Shown here in pieces: positions 1 to 8,513 of a stretch of DNA of 13,314 bases. Within the stretch, counting starts at the first letter, position 1. Each line of letters starts with the position of its first letter. The notes beneath the pieces were generated by a model that searched no databases, was not told the DNA's origin, and saw only the letters and a list, made by a program, of their open reading frames with translations. A program made the position numbers and the translations under genes. Origin of the DNA: Candidatus Poribacteria bacterium (GTDB lineage: Bacteria > Poribacteria > WGA-4E > WGA-3G); the NCBI GenBank assembly GCA_009835515.1, contig VXXH01000191.1:1408-14721 (forward strand). Direction: 5' to 3'.

Positions 1-3000
1 ACCGTTACGTTAGCAGATGTCTTTGATCCAGCGAATCTACATAAAATTAGAATTGATGGTTGGGCAATGCCTGATCCGCGTAACCTCCAATTAGCTGACC
101 GCGGTATTGTTAAGCAGTTATTCACAGATAACTTGATAACTGAATTTTCCCAGATATTGGCTTCACCGCAAGTCCTTAATATAGCTGCAAAAGCCCTCGC
201 GGGGCAGCAAGTCAATATAAATGAGGTCTTGAATGTTGCAACACCAAAGCAGCTAAATAAGATCCGGAGGATATTGCTCCGGAACGCGACCGCTCTGACA
301 ACTCAATTTGAGAATGAATTCGATCCGATGTTGGCTTCTGTCTTCACCGTGCCGCGCGTTGATCTGGAAAAGCATTCACTCTGGACTGCACACATTGATA
401 TCCCCGTTGACGGTAACTATCAGTTGAAAGTTGATGTGCTTGATGAGGATGGAACCATTCGCGATCGGATTCAAGAGAATATCACTGTTGACACAAGTGC
501 ACCGGAAGCAGGTATTGGCATTAGTCCAAGTGATGCAAATGCTACCGGTTATTGGAACGATAATGACATTTTTGTCGCCACTGCACCTACTGCTGGTACC
601 GCCGCGATGCTCAATATTATGGGTATGCCGAAGGCTGCTGACATAGGTCCAGGGGCAGGCTACCTGTTTTATCAAATGATTGGATTGAACGAAGATGGGA
701 CACCGTACCTTGGAGAACCATCGATCCAACGTCCCAACACTTGGATGCCGTTGACTGTTGATTCCACTATGTTGGTATCCAATATTTGGGAAGCAGTTAA
801 GGGGGCAGTCGCAGAAGGAGAATTGGACGCGCCGTCCGATCCAATCCTTCAGGCAGCCTTGGCGTTGCCGCTGAGTGGTGTGTTGGGTATCCTAAATGCT
901 GACTTGATACAGCAATTCGCAGGTCCCTTCCTGAAGGGTTTGGAACCTTATATAGGGTTCAGCAGCTTAAGTGATAGTCAAGCACAATTGATTGTTGATG
1001 CACTCGGTGCTACAATAGATATTGTTGATCGCCTTGTTCCAGTAACCTTTGATGCATCTGACCACCTTGTGATGCCTATCCAAGGTGAGGGAATGCCGCT
1101 CTTGGTTGGGGATTACGGTATCCGCGCAATGGGAATTGATACCCTCTTAAACGTCGGTTCATACACTGCACCTACACATCTCAGGATCGTTGCCCCTAAT
1201 GACCCGGCACAAATGAACCGCGCAAGCGTAGTCCTTGTCAGTATCGGTGACCGTAACGGTGATGGCGTAGTTGATGAACAGTATGAACACGGCACCATCT
1301 ACGCAAATACGACACAAGGTGTGGAATTAACGATCAAGATTGACCAGCACCCGCACTTCTTAGCGGGGATCGCGGTAGAATACCAAGATGCAAACGGTAA
1401 TTGGCAACCGAGCCCGGTCGCATTCAGTGCAGATGAACTCGCTGGCACACAAGTTGGCGCGGAATTCAGTGCGACGTTTGATATCCCCGATGCGCTCTTT
1501 AATGCATTACTGGCTGCAGGGGACACTGTCATGGTGCGTGCTGTGGCAACTAACCAACTCCAACTCACAGACGCTGAACCGATGGAATTTGCCATCAAGT
1601 TGGATGCTGGTGTTTACCCACCTGAAGTGTTGAGACTTGAAGTTGATGAAGCGTCCATCACGATGCGTAATCCAGATAGTGATGGCCCACAAGGCATGGT
1701 CACTATTAACGCATACACATTACCACTGACCGGTCCGCGGACTGTCGGCGTTCGGGTTGTCGCTACACAGGGCGATGGAGCACCGATAGAACTCGGCACT
1801 GCTACGCAAAGTGATACACCCGGTCTTGTTGATGCAGTTGATGCCGCAGTTGATGCCGCAGTTGAAGGAATTGACGCTCCGATCAATACCGATGAAACGG
1901 TATGGTCCCTTACCGTAGATACGGCGAAGCTGCTGCCAGATACCATCACGAAGGATAGTGCTGGTGCACGCGACGCATCTAAGGATGACAACCCGTATAC
2001 CATCAGTGCTTTTGCTGTCAGTGCAGATGGAAAAAATGATTGGCCCTCTGATGAAACAGTGATGCTCTCGGTTGACAATGTTGATGATGTTGGGCCTCTC
2101 GGGCCAACGAATATCACCGCTATTGCTAACGCTAATGGTATGGTTGAAGCCGATACACATCGTGGACTCGTTGACGAAAATGATCCGTCAGTCGTTCCAC
2201 AAAGTATTACGCTTACCATTGAACCGACTGCTGTTCGGAAAACTTACACATCAGTGATGTTGGTCAGTGATCCTGAAATTAATGCTGCTCTCATCAGTGA
2301 CATAACCGAAACCGCTGAAGGCAGTGGCGTTTTCATGGTAACCGTTGACATAGGTGCCTTGGGTATTGAAGGAAACGGCACTTATAAACTCCACGCCTTG
2401 GTTGATGACGAACCTAACAACGGGCAGGACGGTGCGTCTCCGGAAAGCACGGTGCACGTCAAGAATTACGAGCGTCCAGATCCTGCTGTTTTCAAGTTAA
2501 TGGTAGATGTTGGCACAGAGAAGAACGCAGATAGTGGTGGGCCACAAGGGACGTTTACGTTCACAGGCTACACTATTGAGCAGAATTCACCGCCTATTGA
2601 GTCGATTCTTTTGAAGGCAAAACGCGCCAACGATACAGATTGGACAACAATCGGCACTGGTGATGCCAGCACTTCTGTTGATATTGAAGATGCAGCACTC
2701 CCGGGCGTTCTTGATCACCTGACTGGTATTGCTGTTGAAGGCACTGCCGCAGGTAATCGATCCGTTGTCGCCATTGATGCAACCAATAAACAGTGGGTTG
2801 TTTCTGTAGATACAGTAGCATTGGAACTTGCAGATACCATCACTAAGGATAGTCCCGCCGCACGGGATGCTTCCAAGGATGACAATCAGTATGAAGTTCG
2901 TGCTTTTGCTGTTGACGCAAGCGGAAAAGAGTGGCCCTCTGATGCTACGGCAATGTTCTCACTCGACAACGTTGACGATGTCGCACCACTTGCACCTACA

Positions 3001-6000
3001 GGCATTAGCATAACAAGTGTTGATGGCGTTGACACTGTTTTTGAAACCGCTGAAGATGGCAGCTACACCGTTGGTGGACTCGTCGATAAGTATGACGCCG
3101 AGGTCGCATCCCCGGTGGCTACATTTACGATTGAACCAGTAGCGGCGCGGAACACTTACAAGTCAGTCAGACTCGCGATGTATCCTGAAGGTGCTCTTGT
3201 CGGTGAGATAACCGAAACCGCCGAAGGCAGTGGCGTTTTCATGGTGACTGTTGATGTCGGCACACTCGCTGACGGTGAAACATACCTTGAGAACGGGACC
3301 TATATGTTCCAAGCACTCGCGAAAGATGAGTTTGACAATGAGGAAACTGACGGTTCTAAAATCTCGGTAACTGTTCAAAATACTTACCGACCGGCTCCAG
3401 AAGTCTTGGTGATCGCTGTAGATCCCGAAAGCATTACACAGACGAACCCAGATAGTGGCGCGCCTCAGGGAACTATTACGCTTAAGTCCCGCTCCTACGA
3501 GATAACATCTCCACCGATTTCAGGCAAGCGCTATGAAGTCAAGCGTCCGACCGACGAAGCGTGGATTGATGTTGGCACTGCTACTGAACCTATGATGGTT
3601 AGCGATGTTTCGGATGCAGAACTTGCCGATTTCGTTGGGGACGTAGCCAGCGCAGCAGCGAGTGCAACCGAAGCAAACGAGAGTGGTGAACCCACTGTTG
3701 TACCGATCAACCGCAGCCAGACCTATCAAGAATGGATGCTTGAGGTCGATACAACGACACTTGAGGATACTATTACTGCTGATAGTCCTGCCGCACGGGA
3801 TGCTTCTAAAGACGATAACCAATATATGGTGCGTGTAACCGCAATCGCTGAAGCAGACGGAAGCGAAACCATGTCGGCAGACGGCATTACAGCACATTTC
3901 TCGGTTGACAACGTTGATGATGTCTCACCGGTAGGTCCGACGAACATTGTCGCTGTTGCTGACGTTGCTGGTATGATTGAAGCAAACGAAGATGCTAGTT
4001 ATACTGTCGGCGGGATTGTTGATGATACAGTTCCTTCACCAATAGCAACATTTACAATTGAACAGACTGCTGATCCTATAACCTATGAGGGTGGGTCAGT
4101 GAACTTGGTGCAAACCACAGCGGACGGCACCGAAACTACTACCGAGGGCGAAGCCGGTATTCTGGACACTATTACAATTGATGTCGGAATGCTCGAAAAT
4201 GGAACTTACATGTTCCACGCTTTAACTGTTGACAAATTCGGCAACGTGCAGACCGATGAGTCACCGATGATAACGGTGCACGTACTCAACTTCCGAGTCT
4301 CTGATGTTACTGACATATCAGTCATCGCTGTAGATGGTACGGACGTTGCGGAACCACCCGCAGAACCGATTCCACTTCGCAACTCAGTCTCTGTGAGTTT
4401 CATGGTTGCAAACGGTTCGTTAGCTGCTGAGGAACTTAGTGGCGCAGTAAACGGAGCTGCGATGCCGAGTGAAAGTGCTGAAGATCCAGAAAATACCTTC
4501 TCACTTATGGTAGAGGTTGGATCACTGGTAGACGGTGTTTATACACCTGACGGTGTGGTCACGAAACGGAACGGTTCGGTCGCATTCCCAATAACAACAG
4601 TTAATGTGGATAATACCGGCCCAATGGTTACCATCGAATCACCTACGGAAGACGAGACGGTTGATAGCCTGCCGACCCTCCGTGCAACCTATCATGACGG
4701 TGCCGGATCTGGTGTTGATGGCGCAACTGGAAGCCTTGCAGTGGCACGTCTCCAGCCACCTAACGAAGCCGAAGTGGTTGTTGACCAGGCGGAACTTGAA
4801 AAAGATGCCGCAAGTTTGGTTTACACCCGCAGAGAGCCACTCGCTGGTGGTGCTTATCGTGTGACTGTCCAAGTGATCGATAATCTCGGCAACGTCGGTG
4901 AAGGGTCCGCTGAGTTTGCTGTCAATGGCACGCTCCCAACAGTAGCGATTCATTCACCTGCTTCAGGGCAAACCTTTGAGCACGGCAAACCGCTTATCAG
5001 TGGTGAATTTTCTGGCGCAGGCACTGTTGAGGTAACAACGTTTACCGTCAACGATGTTGATGCTACACCAGAGGTAAACGGAAACCGATTCTCTTATACC
5101 CCTGAAGAAGCATTAGGTGATGGGAATCACATGGTTGTTGTCGCGGTCACTGACGGTGATGGCAATATGGCGCAGACATCTGTTACCTTCATGGTAGAGA
5201 TGCCGAAAGATACAACGCCGCCTGTCATATCCACAGTCGCTCCGTCTGGACTCATCAAACTTGCCACGCATGGTGCTGTGATTGCCCTTTCAGCTGTTGT
5301 GTCTGACGAGCAATCCGACATTTCGAGTGTGAAGTTCCGTATAAATGATGGAGTATTACGTTCCGTGTCAGCCGCACACATCAAGGCGGGTGAAATATCA
5401 GTTTCGCATCTACTTGAACCTGGTCAGTATACCGCAGAGGTGGTTGCAACCAGCGCAGGTGGTACGACTAAACATTCATGGGTATTCACTCTTGTTTTTG
5501 ATGATGTCAAACCGACGATCACCTCAATTACGCCTTCTGGAACTATCCGTGGTGGACTCCCGGTCATCTCTGCAAGTGCCAGCGATGAATCTGGCATTGA
5601 TGAAATGACTATCACCGTTATGGATAGCGATGGTGAAGAGGTGGAAGGTAAGACTGAAGACGATGGTGAAGAAAATGTTGAGGGGATCACCCGTTTGGAT
5701 TTCAATCTTGAAGCACCTCTTGAAGAGGGAACTTACACGATTGAAGTCCGCGCAACGGATCCGCTCGGTAATTCTGCCTCAGCAAAGGAGAATTTCACAA
5801 TCGACTTCGATACCGCTGCACCGATTATCACGATGGCGGCGCCACACCAGAACGCACGCTTCAAGTTGAAACCGGGAGATGAGGCACCGACAGTTTCAAT
5901 AACTTATGCCGATGCTGAATCTGGCGTAAATGTTGACTCTATCACCTTGGTTATAGAAGGTGCTGCTTCTCAATACAAGGCTACACCGAGCGGTACTAAG

Positions 6001-6543
6001 ATTACCCTTAAGCCTGAACAGAAGTCGGCAAGCCAAGTTAGGTATCCGCTCTCATTGGATACCAACGCCAAGCCTGAAACTTGGGCAGGGGAATATGTGG
6101 TCACGTTTGAGGTGGCTGACAACGCGCACCAGGAAGGCAATGTCTCTGCCAAGAGTGACGGTGCTCGTGAAGCGAATAGGACAGTCCACACCTTTAGTTT
6201 CTTCCTTGAGGCTGCGGAAGGTCCAATATTGGCATCGCGCCCGCTTAACTATCCGAACCCGTTCAAGGACAATACTCGTATCTCGTTCACGCTCGCACGG
6301 CAAGCAACTGTTTCGATTGTCATTTATGACATAACGTTGCGACCGGTTCGCGTGCTTGTAGATAACCGTGTATTCGATGCTGGGAACTATACTCTTAAGG
6401 AGAACGGTTCTGATGCAATCGGTTGGGATGGTACATCAAGCAGCGGCGAGGATTTAGCTCGAGGTATTTACTTCTGCGAAATCATCGTGGCAGACGGTTT
6501 CGAGCCAGAATATGCTATTCTCAAACTCGCACTGACGCGCTAA
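1..6543 (+). CDS. Giant secreted Ig-repeat protein with C-terminal FlgD-like / type IX-like sorting domain (5' partial)
   Basis: The frame is open from base 1 through the stop TAA at 6541-6543, giving 2180 visible residues. The ATG at 67 is internal because the 22 codons before it are open and read as ordinary protein, so the start and signal peptide lie left of the window. Visible order: an Ig-like and unassigned N-terminal part (residues 1-537) containing a DRNGDGVVDE calcium-type loop (417-426); three long repeats of about 290-305 residues (538-1431); an unassigned linker; about five bacterial Ig-like domains (about 1539-2073) with recurrent 'DTTPPVI', 'VKPTITSITP' and 'DTAAPIITM' openings; and a C-terminal domain (about 2075-2180) with the NYPNPF motif and 'DGTSSSGEDLARGIY'. 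That ending is typical of FlgD-Ig/type A sorting domains on outer-membrane-exported proteins. No enzymatic motif was seen, so adhesion or a surface layer is an inference. The PorV-like gene downstream fits a type IX-like route. Confidence 0.85.
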   Translation, partial: TVTLADVFDPANLHKIRIDGWAMPDPRNLQLADRGIVKQLFTDNLITEFSQILASPQVLNIAAKALAGQQVNINEVLNVATPKQLNKIRRILLRNATALTTQFENEFDPMLASVFTVPRVDLEKHSLWTAHIDIPVDGNYQLKVDVLDEDGTIRDRIQENITVDTSAPEAGIGISPSDANATGYWNDNDIFVATAPTAGTAAMLNIMGMPKAADIGPGAGYLFYQMIGLNEDGTPYLGEPSIQRPNTWMPLTVDSTMLVSNIWEAVKGAVAEGELDAPSDPILQAALALPLSGVLGILNADLIQQFAGPFLKGLEPYIGFSSLSDSQAQLIVDALGATIDIVDRLVPVTFDASDHLVMPIQGEGMPLLVGDYGIRAMGIDTLLNVGSYTAPTHLRIVAPNDPAQMNRASVVLVSIGDRNGDGVVDEQYEHGTIYANTTQGVELTIKIDQHPHFLAGIAVEYQDANGNWQPSPVAFSADELAGTQVGAEFSATFDIPDALFNALLAAGDTVMVRAVATNQLQLTDAEPMEFAIKLDAGVYPPEVLRLEVDEASITMRNPDSDGPQGMVTINAYTLPLTGPRTVGVRVVATQGDGAPIELGTATQSDTPGLVDAVDAAVDAAVEGIDAPINTDETVWSLTVDTAKLLPDTITKDSAGARDASKDDNPYTISAFAVSADGKNDWPSDETVMLSVDNVDDVGPLGPTNITAIANANGMVEADTHRGLVDENDPSVVPQSITLTIEPTAVRKTYTSVMLVSDPEINAALISDITETAEGSGVFMVTVDIGALGIEGNGTYKLHALVDDEPNNGQDGASPESTVHVKNYERPDPAVFKLMVDVGTEKNADSGGPQGTFTFTGYTIEQNSPPIESILLKAKRANDTDWTTIGTGDASTSVDIEDAALPGVLDHLTGIAVEGTAAGNRSVVAIDATNKQWVVSVDTVALELADTITKDSPAARDASKDDNQYEVRAFAVDASGKEWPSDATAMFSLDNVDDVAPLAPTGISITSVDGVDTVFETAEDGSYTVGGLVDKYDAEVASPVATFTIEPVAARNTYKSVRLAMYPEGALVGEITETAEGSGVFMVTVDVGTLADGETYLENGTYMFQALAKDEFDNEETDGSKISVTVQNTYRPAPEVLVIAVDPESITQTNPDSGAPQGTITLKSRSYEITSPPISGKRYEVKRPTDEAWIDVGTATEPMMVSDVSDAELADFVGDVASAAASATEANESGEPTVVPINRSQTYQEWMLEVDTTTLEDTITADSPAARDASKDDNQYMVRVTAIAEADGSETMSADGITAHFSVDNVDDVSPVGPTNIVAVADVAGMIEANEDASYTVGGIVDDTVPSPIATFTIEQTADPITYEGGSVNLVQTTADGTETTTEGEAGILDTITIDVGMLENGTYMFHALTVDKFGNVQTDESPMITVHVLNFRVSDVTDISVIAVDGTDVAEPPAEPIPLRNSVSVSFMVANGSLAAEELSGAVNGAAMPSESAEDPENTFSLMVEVGSLVDGVYTPDGVVTKRNGSVAFPITTVNVDNTGPMVTIESPTEDETVDSLPTLRATYHDGAGSGVDGATGSLAVARLQPPNEAEVVVDQAELEKDAASLVYTRREPLAGGAYRVTVQVIDNLGNVGEGSAEFAVNGTLPTVAIHSPASGQTFEHGKPLISGEFSGAGTVEVTTFTVNDVDATPEVNGNRFSYTPEEALGDGNHMVVVAVTDGDGNMAQTSVTFMVEMPKDTTPPVISTVAPSGLIKLATHGAVIALSAVVSDEQSDISSVKFRINDGVLRSVSAAHIKAGEISVSHLLEPGQYTAEVVATSAGGTTKHSWVFTLVFDDVKPTITSITPSGTIRGGLPVISASASDESGIDEMTITVMDSDGEEVEGKTEDDGEENVEGITRLDFNLEAPLEEGTYTIEVRATDPLGNSASAKENFTIDFDTAAPIITMAAPHQNARFKLKPGDEAPTVSITYADAESGVNVDSITLVIEGAASQYKATPSGTKITLKPEQKSASQVRYPLSLDTNAKPETWAGEYVVTFEVADNAHQEGNVSAKSDGAREANRTVHTFSFFLEAAEGPILASRPLNYPNPFKDNTRISFTLARQATVSIVIYDITLRPVRVLVDNRVFDAGNYTLKENGSDAIGWDGTSSSGEDLARGIYFCEIIVADGFEPEYAILKLALTR
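1249..1278 (+). other. Calcium-binding-type loop (DRNGDGVVDE) in the giant protein
   Basis: The ten codons read D-R-N-G-D-G-V-V-D-E, matching the DxNxDGxxD(x)E pattern of EF-hand/dockerin-like calcium loops. Only one loop is present, so this is not a dockerin domain. Calcium stabilisation of an extracellular beta-rich protein is an inference. Confidence 0.45.
1612..4293 (+). repeat. Three tandem ~0.9-kb intragenic repeats in the giant surface protein
   Basis: Three head-to-tail copies lie at about 1612-2472, 2473-3387 and 3388-4293. Each begins with a 'PxPEVLxLxVD' / 'NPDSGGPQG' block, continues with a 'DTITKDSPAARDASKDDNQY' block (codons starting at 1939, 2833 and 3766), then 'DNVDDVxPLxPT', a 'TFTIEP' strand and a closing 'NGTYxxxAL...V.N' strand. 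Each unit probably folds as two or three beta-sandwich domains. The DNA has diverged over most of the length, but short tracts are almost identical between neighbouring copies (see findings). Confidence 0.85.
1828..1860 (+). repeat. In-frame 12-bp tandem repeat (VDAA)
   Basis: Two exact copies of GTTGATGCCGCA (1837-1848 and 1849-1860) follow a shortened GTTGATGCA copy (1828-1836). They encode VDA-VDAA-VDAA in a loop whose length and sequence differ among the three long repeats. Slippage here would add or remove four residues without breaking the frame. Confidence 0.75.
6223..6540 (+). other. C-terminal FlgD-like / type IX-type sorting domain
   Basis: The last 106 residues carry the NYPNPF motif (codons 6247-6264) followed by 'NTRISFTLARQATVSIVIYD', a 'WDGTSSSGEDLARGIYF' block and a final beta-strand ending KLALTR. 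In the FlgD-Ig and T9SS type A C-terminal families this domain directs export across the outer membrane and attachment to the cell surface. The two families are hard to tell apart by eye, and whether it acts as a sorting signal here depends on a complete T9SS elsewhere in the genome. Confidence 0.7.
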
Positions 6544-6558
6544 GTAAATGGCAGTCCG

Positions 6559-6596
6559 CATATCGGGAATTGGACATCCGTCCAGTTCCTGATGTG
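6559..6596 (+). promoter_or_regulatory. Intercistronic 17-bp stem-loop between the giant gene and the PorV-like gene
   Basis: Bases 6559-6575 pair with 6580-6596 around the tetraloop ATCC (6576-6579). All 17 pairs form if three G-U wobbles are allowed (6570-6585, 6565-6590, 6561-6594). It lies 15 bases after the stop of the giant gene and 21 bases before the start of the next gene. No T-tract follows directly; TCTTTT comes 6 bases later at 6602-6607. It could be an attenuator, a weak terminator, or an RNA-processing or stability element that sets the ratio of the two products. Confidence 0.6.
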
Positions 6597-6607
6597 GACA
6601 GTCTTTT

Positions 6608-6612
6608 GGAGG
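6608..6612 (+). promoter_or_regulatory. Ribosome binding site deciding the PorV-like start
   Basis: GGAGG lies 5 bases upstream of the ATG at 6618 and selects it over the in-frame ATG at 6423, which is buried inside the preceding gene, and over the ATG at 6624. Confidence 0.8.
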
Positions 6613-6617
6613 ATATA

Positions 6618-7616
6618 ATGTTAATGACAAAACAAATCGCTAAATGGGCTTCCAGAAAATGCCCGAAATTGTTATGCGGTTTAATACCACTTTTCTTTCT
6701 TATCCTTGCGGTGTCGCCGGCTAGCTTTGCCGGAGTGGATGCCATGCCGCATTTACGGCTTGGTGCCGGTGCACGCTCAATCGGGTTAGGTGGGGCATTC
6801 ACAGCAATCGCCGACGATGCCACCGCAACTGTCTGGAACCCAGCAGGTCTCGGATCCGCACCGGATTTAAGTCTCAACTTTTCCACACAGCAGCTCGACT
6901 TGGATAGAAGCCACAACTTCATCGCATTGACGAAAGCACTCGGTTCTGCTGGATCTATCGGGCTGGCAGTCACAAACGCAGGTGTTAGTGGTATCCCACA
7001 GTATGATAACAAGGAAAATTACGGCGGCGAATTCGACTATAGCGCGAACGCCTACTCCCTCTCTTACGGCATCGGCATCGGAAACTTCAGCTTCGGTTTA
7101 ACCGGACGTATGCTCGCGGATAACTTCGGTTTAGACAGCGTTGAAAACCAGAGCGGTTTTGGCGGTGTAGATGTCGGATTAATGGGACACGCACTGCACA
7201 TAGATGTCGGCGAAGAGAAAGTGCCGACTTTCCATTATGGCGTTGTTGCTAAGTATCTCGGCGCATCCCTCGGCGATGACATCGTCCCGATGGTAGTCAA
7301 TGTCGGTTTAGCTTACAACCTCTATATGGGCAATGTCGTCACATTCGCAGCGGATCTTGAGCAGGAATTCGTCAATCTTGATCAAAGTGCTACAAGCCTG
7401 CGGCTCGGTGCTGAATACACGATTGTCACTTACAAATCCACTGCCTTGTCCATCCGTGGTGGGGTTAGGGCTTCACGCGACGCGCAGAGCCTCTTCGGTG
7501 GGTTTGGTGTGAACATAGGTGGGCTGCAGATTGACTATGCTATCCAAGATGGCATGGCGAGTGAAATCAACGGTGTTGGATCAACTCACTTTGCTTCCAT
7601 CTCTTATAGATTTTAA
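6618..7616 (+). CDS. PorV/PorQ-family outer-membrane beta-barrel protein
   Basis: This 332-residue protein starts at the ATG with GGAGG 5 bases upstream. Residues 1-38 form a signal peptide with a basic start, a hydrophobic core GLIPLFFLILAV and probable cleavage after ASFA. The mature N-terminus carries the family signature, 'LRLGAGARSIGLGGAFTAI' then 'DDATATVWNPAGL' (about residues 46-78), as in PorV/PorQ/UPF0164 proteins. The rest alternates short amphipathic strands with Gly/Asn turns and ends in ...SISYRF, the terminal aromatic residue usual for BamA-inserted barrels. In T9SS organisms PorV shuttles substrates bearing C-terminal sorting domains to the attachment complex. Its place just after a gene encoding such a domain supports that role, but PorQ or an unrelated FadL-like transport role is possible. 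Confidence 0.85.
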   Translation: MLMTKQIAKWASRKCPKLLCGLIPLFFLILAVSPASFAGVDAMPHLRLGAGARSIGLGGAFTAIADDATATVWNPAGLGSAPDLSLNFSTQQLDLDRSHNFIALTKALGSAGSIGLAVTNAGVSGIPQYDNKENYGGEFDYSANAYSLSYGIGIGNFSFGLTGRMLADNFGLDSVENQSGFGGVDVGLMGHALHIDVGEEKVPTFHYGVVAKYLGASLGDDIVPMVVNVGLAYNLYMGNVVTFAADLEQEFVNLDQSATSLRLGAEYTIVTYKSTALSIRGGVRASRDAQSLFGGFGVNIGGLQIDYAIQDGMASEINGVGSTHFASISYRF

Positions 7617-7628
7617 AGGAGAAAACTT

Positions 7629-8492
7629 ATGAAAATGATAAGAGGCACTCTGAAGTTGGTACTGATTCTGTACATCTGCACAGCACTCAGCGGCGTTTAT
7701 ATCTTGTCCGCCTCGGCCCGAATCACACCACATGATGGCGATGATGACACGATGCTCATCACTATTGAAAAAGGCGATACCCTCTGGGATCTCTGCCAAG
7801 AGCATCTCAAAGACCCGCTCCAGTGGCGCGAATTGAGCAAGTACAACGACTTCACCAACCCACACCTCATCTATCCCGGCGAACAATTGCGTATTCCGCT
7901 CGCTATGGCGAAAGGTGTCATTGAAATCGCTGAAGAAGATTTGGTTAAACAGCAGGAAGAACTTGAAAAATTGAAGGTGGAATTAGCCGAATCCGAAGCC
8001 ACGCGGGATAAACTTGAGGCAGAAATTAGCAGTCTCAATGAGAGTATGGGCAAACTCAAGGGGCAACTCAACGACCTTGAAGATAGCCTGAAATCACAGA
8101 AAGAATTGATGACGGCTGTCACCGACTCCGGAAACGAAATCGCTTCTGGTGTTAAAAAAGCACTTGAAGCCACCAAAACCGCTATCCTTAACGATATTGC
8201 TCATCTTGACGAGCATCTCAAAGGGGTAGATAAGATGCTCAAAGACCGCAAAATGAAGGCGGAAGCCACACACGCCCTCATTGAGTCTATCCAAGCGGAT
8301 GTGAAAACACTGTTGACGCAAGTTGAAACCAATCAAAAGGCGATCAACGAAGTTAAGATGATACTTGAGGATGCCAAAGGCGTACACGAGGAACCTTCCA
8401 CATCCAAACGGGCTTTGGTGTTCTTGACTACGGCCGCGGCTGGCATCGGTTGGTTCGTTATGAGTAGCGTCGGTGGACGGAGCGGCGAATAA
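7629..8492 (+). CDS. Exported LysM / coiled-coil envelope protein with C-terminal membrane helix
   Basis: This 287-residue protein starts 12 bases after the PorV-like stop with AGGAG 7 bases upstream of the ATG, so it is in the same operon. Residues 1-30 are a signal peptide or N-terminal anchor (KLVLILYICTALSGVYI, then SASA). Residues about 42-90 are a LysM domain, 'ITIEKGDTLWDL' through 'NPHLIYPGEQLRIP', expected to bind peptidoglycan glycan strands. Residues about 100-145 and 165-250 are strongly charged, Leu/Glu/Lys-rich coiled coils. Residues about 262-280 (ALVFLTTAAAGIGWFVMSS) look like a transmembrane helix, leaving a tiny Gly/Arg/Ser tail. No peptidase or amidase motif was seen. A structural link between peptidoglycan and a membrane is inferred. 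It is the last gene before a strong terminator. Confidence 0.8.
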   Translation: MKMIRGTLKLVLILYICTALSGVYILSASARITPHDGDDDTMLITIEKGDTLWDLCQEHLKDPLQWRELSKYNDFTNPHLIYPGEQLRIPLAMAKGVIEIAEEDLVKQQEELEKLKVELAESEATRDKLEAEISSLNESMGKLKGQLNDLEDSLKSQKELMTAVTDSGNEIASGVKKALEATKTAILNDIAHLDEHLKGVDKMLKDRKMKAEATHALIESIQADVKTLLTQVETNQKAINEVKMILEDAKGVHEEPSTSKRALVFLTTAAAGIGWFVMSSVGGRSGE

Positions 8493-8513
8493 TCGAAACG
8501 CATCGCCTTTTAG

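Noticed and set aside
1614..2219. 201-residue minus-strand open frame inside the giant gene
   Set aside because: It is antisense to well-conserved repeat sequence. Its Ser/Thr-rich translation is the complement of the coding repeats, with no domain or ribosome binding site.
1612..4293. CRISPR-like or mobile repeat array
   Set aside because: The repeats are about 900 bases, in frame, diverged and protein-coding, with no short identical repeat/spacer structure.
6423..6617. Longer start for the PorV-like gene at ATG 6423
   Set aside because: It would overlap the end of the giant gene in another frame, has no ribosome binding site, and would put 65 residues before an obvious signal peptide. GGAGG sits 5 bases before ATG 6618.
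6521..7012. 163-residue minus-strand frame across the PorV-like start
   Set aside because: It runs through the signal peptide and family signature of the PorV-like gene on the opposite strand. Shadow frame.
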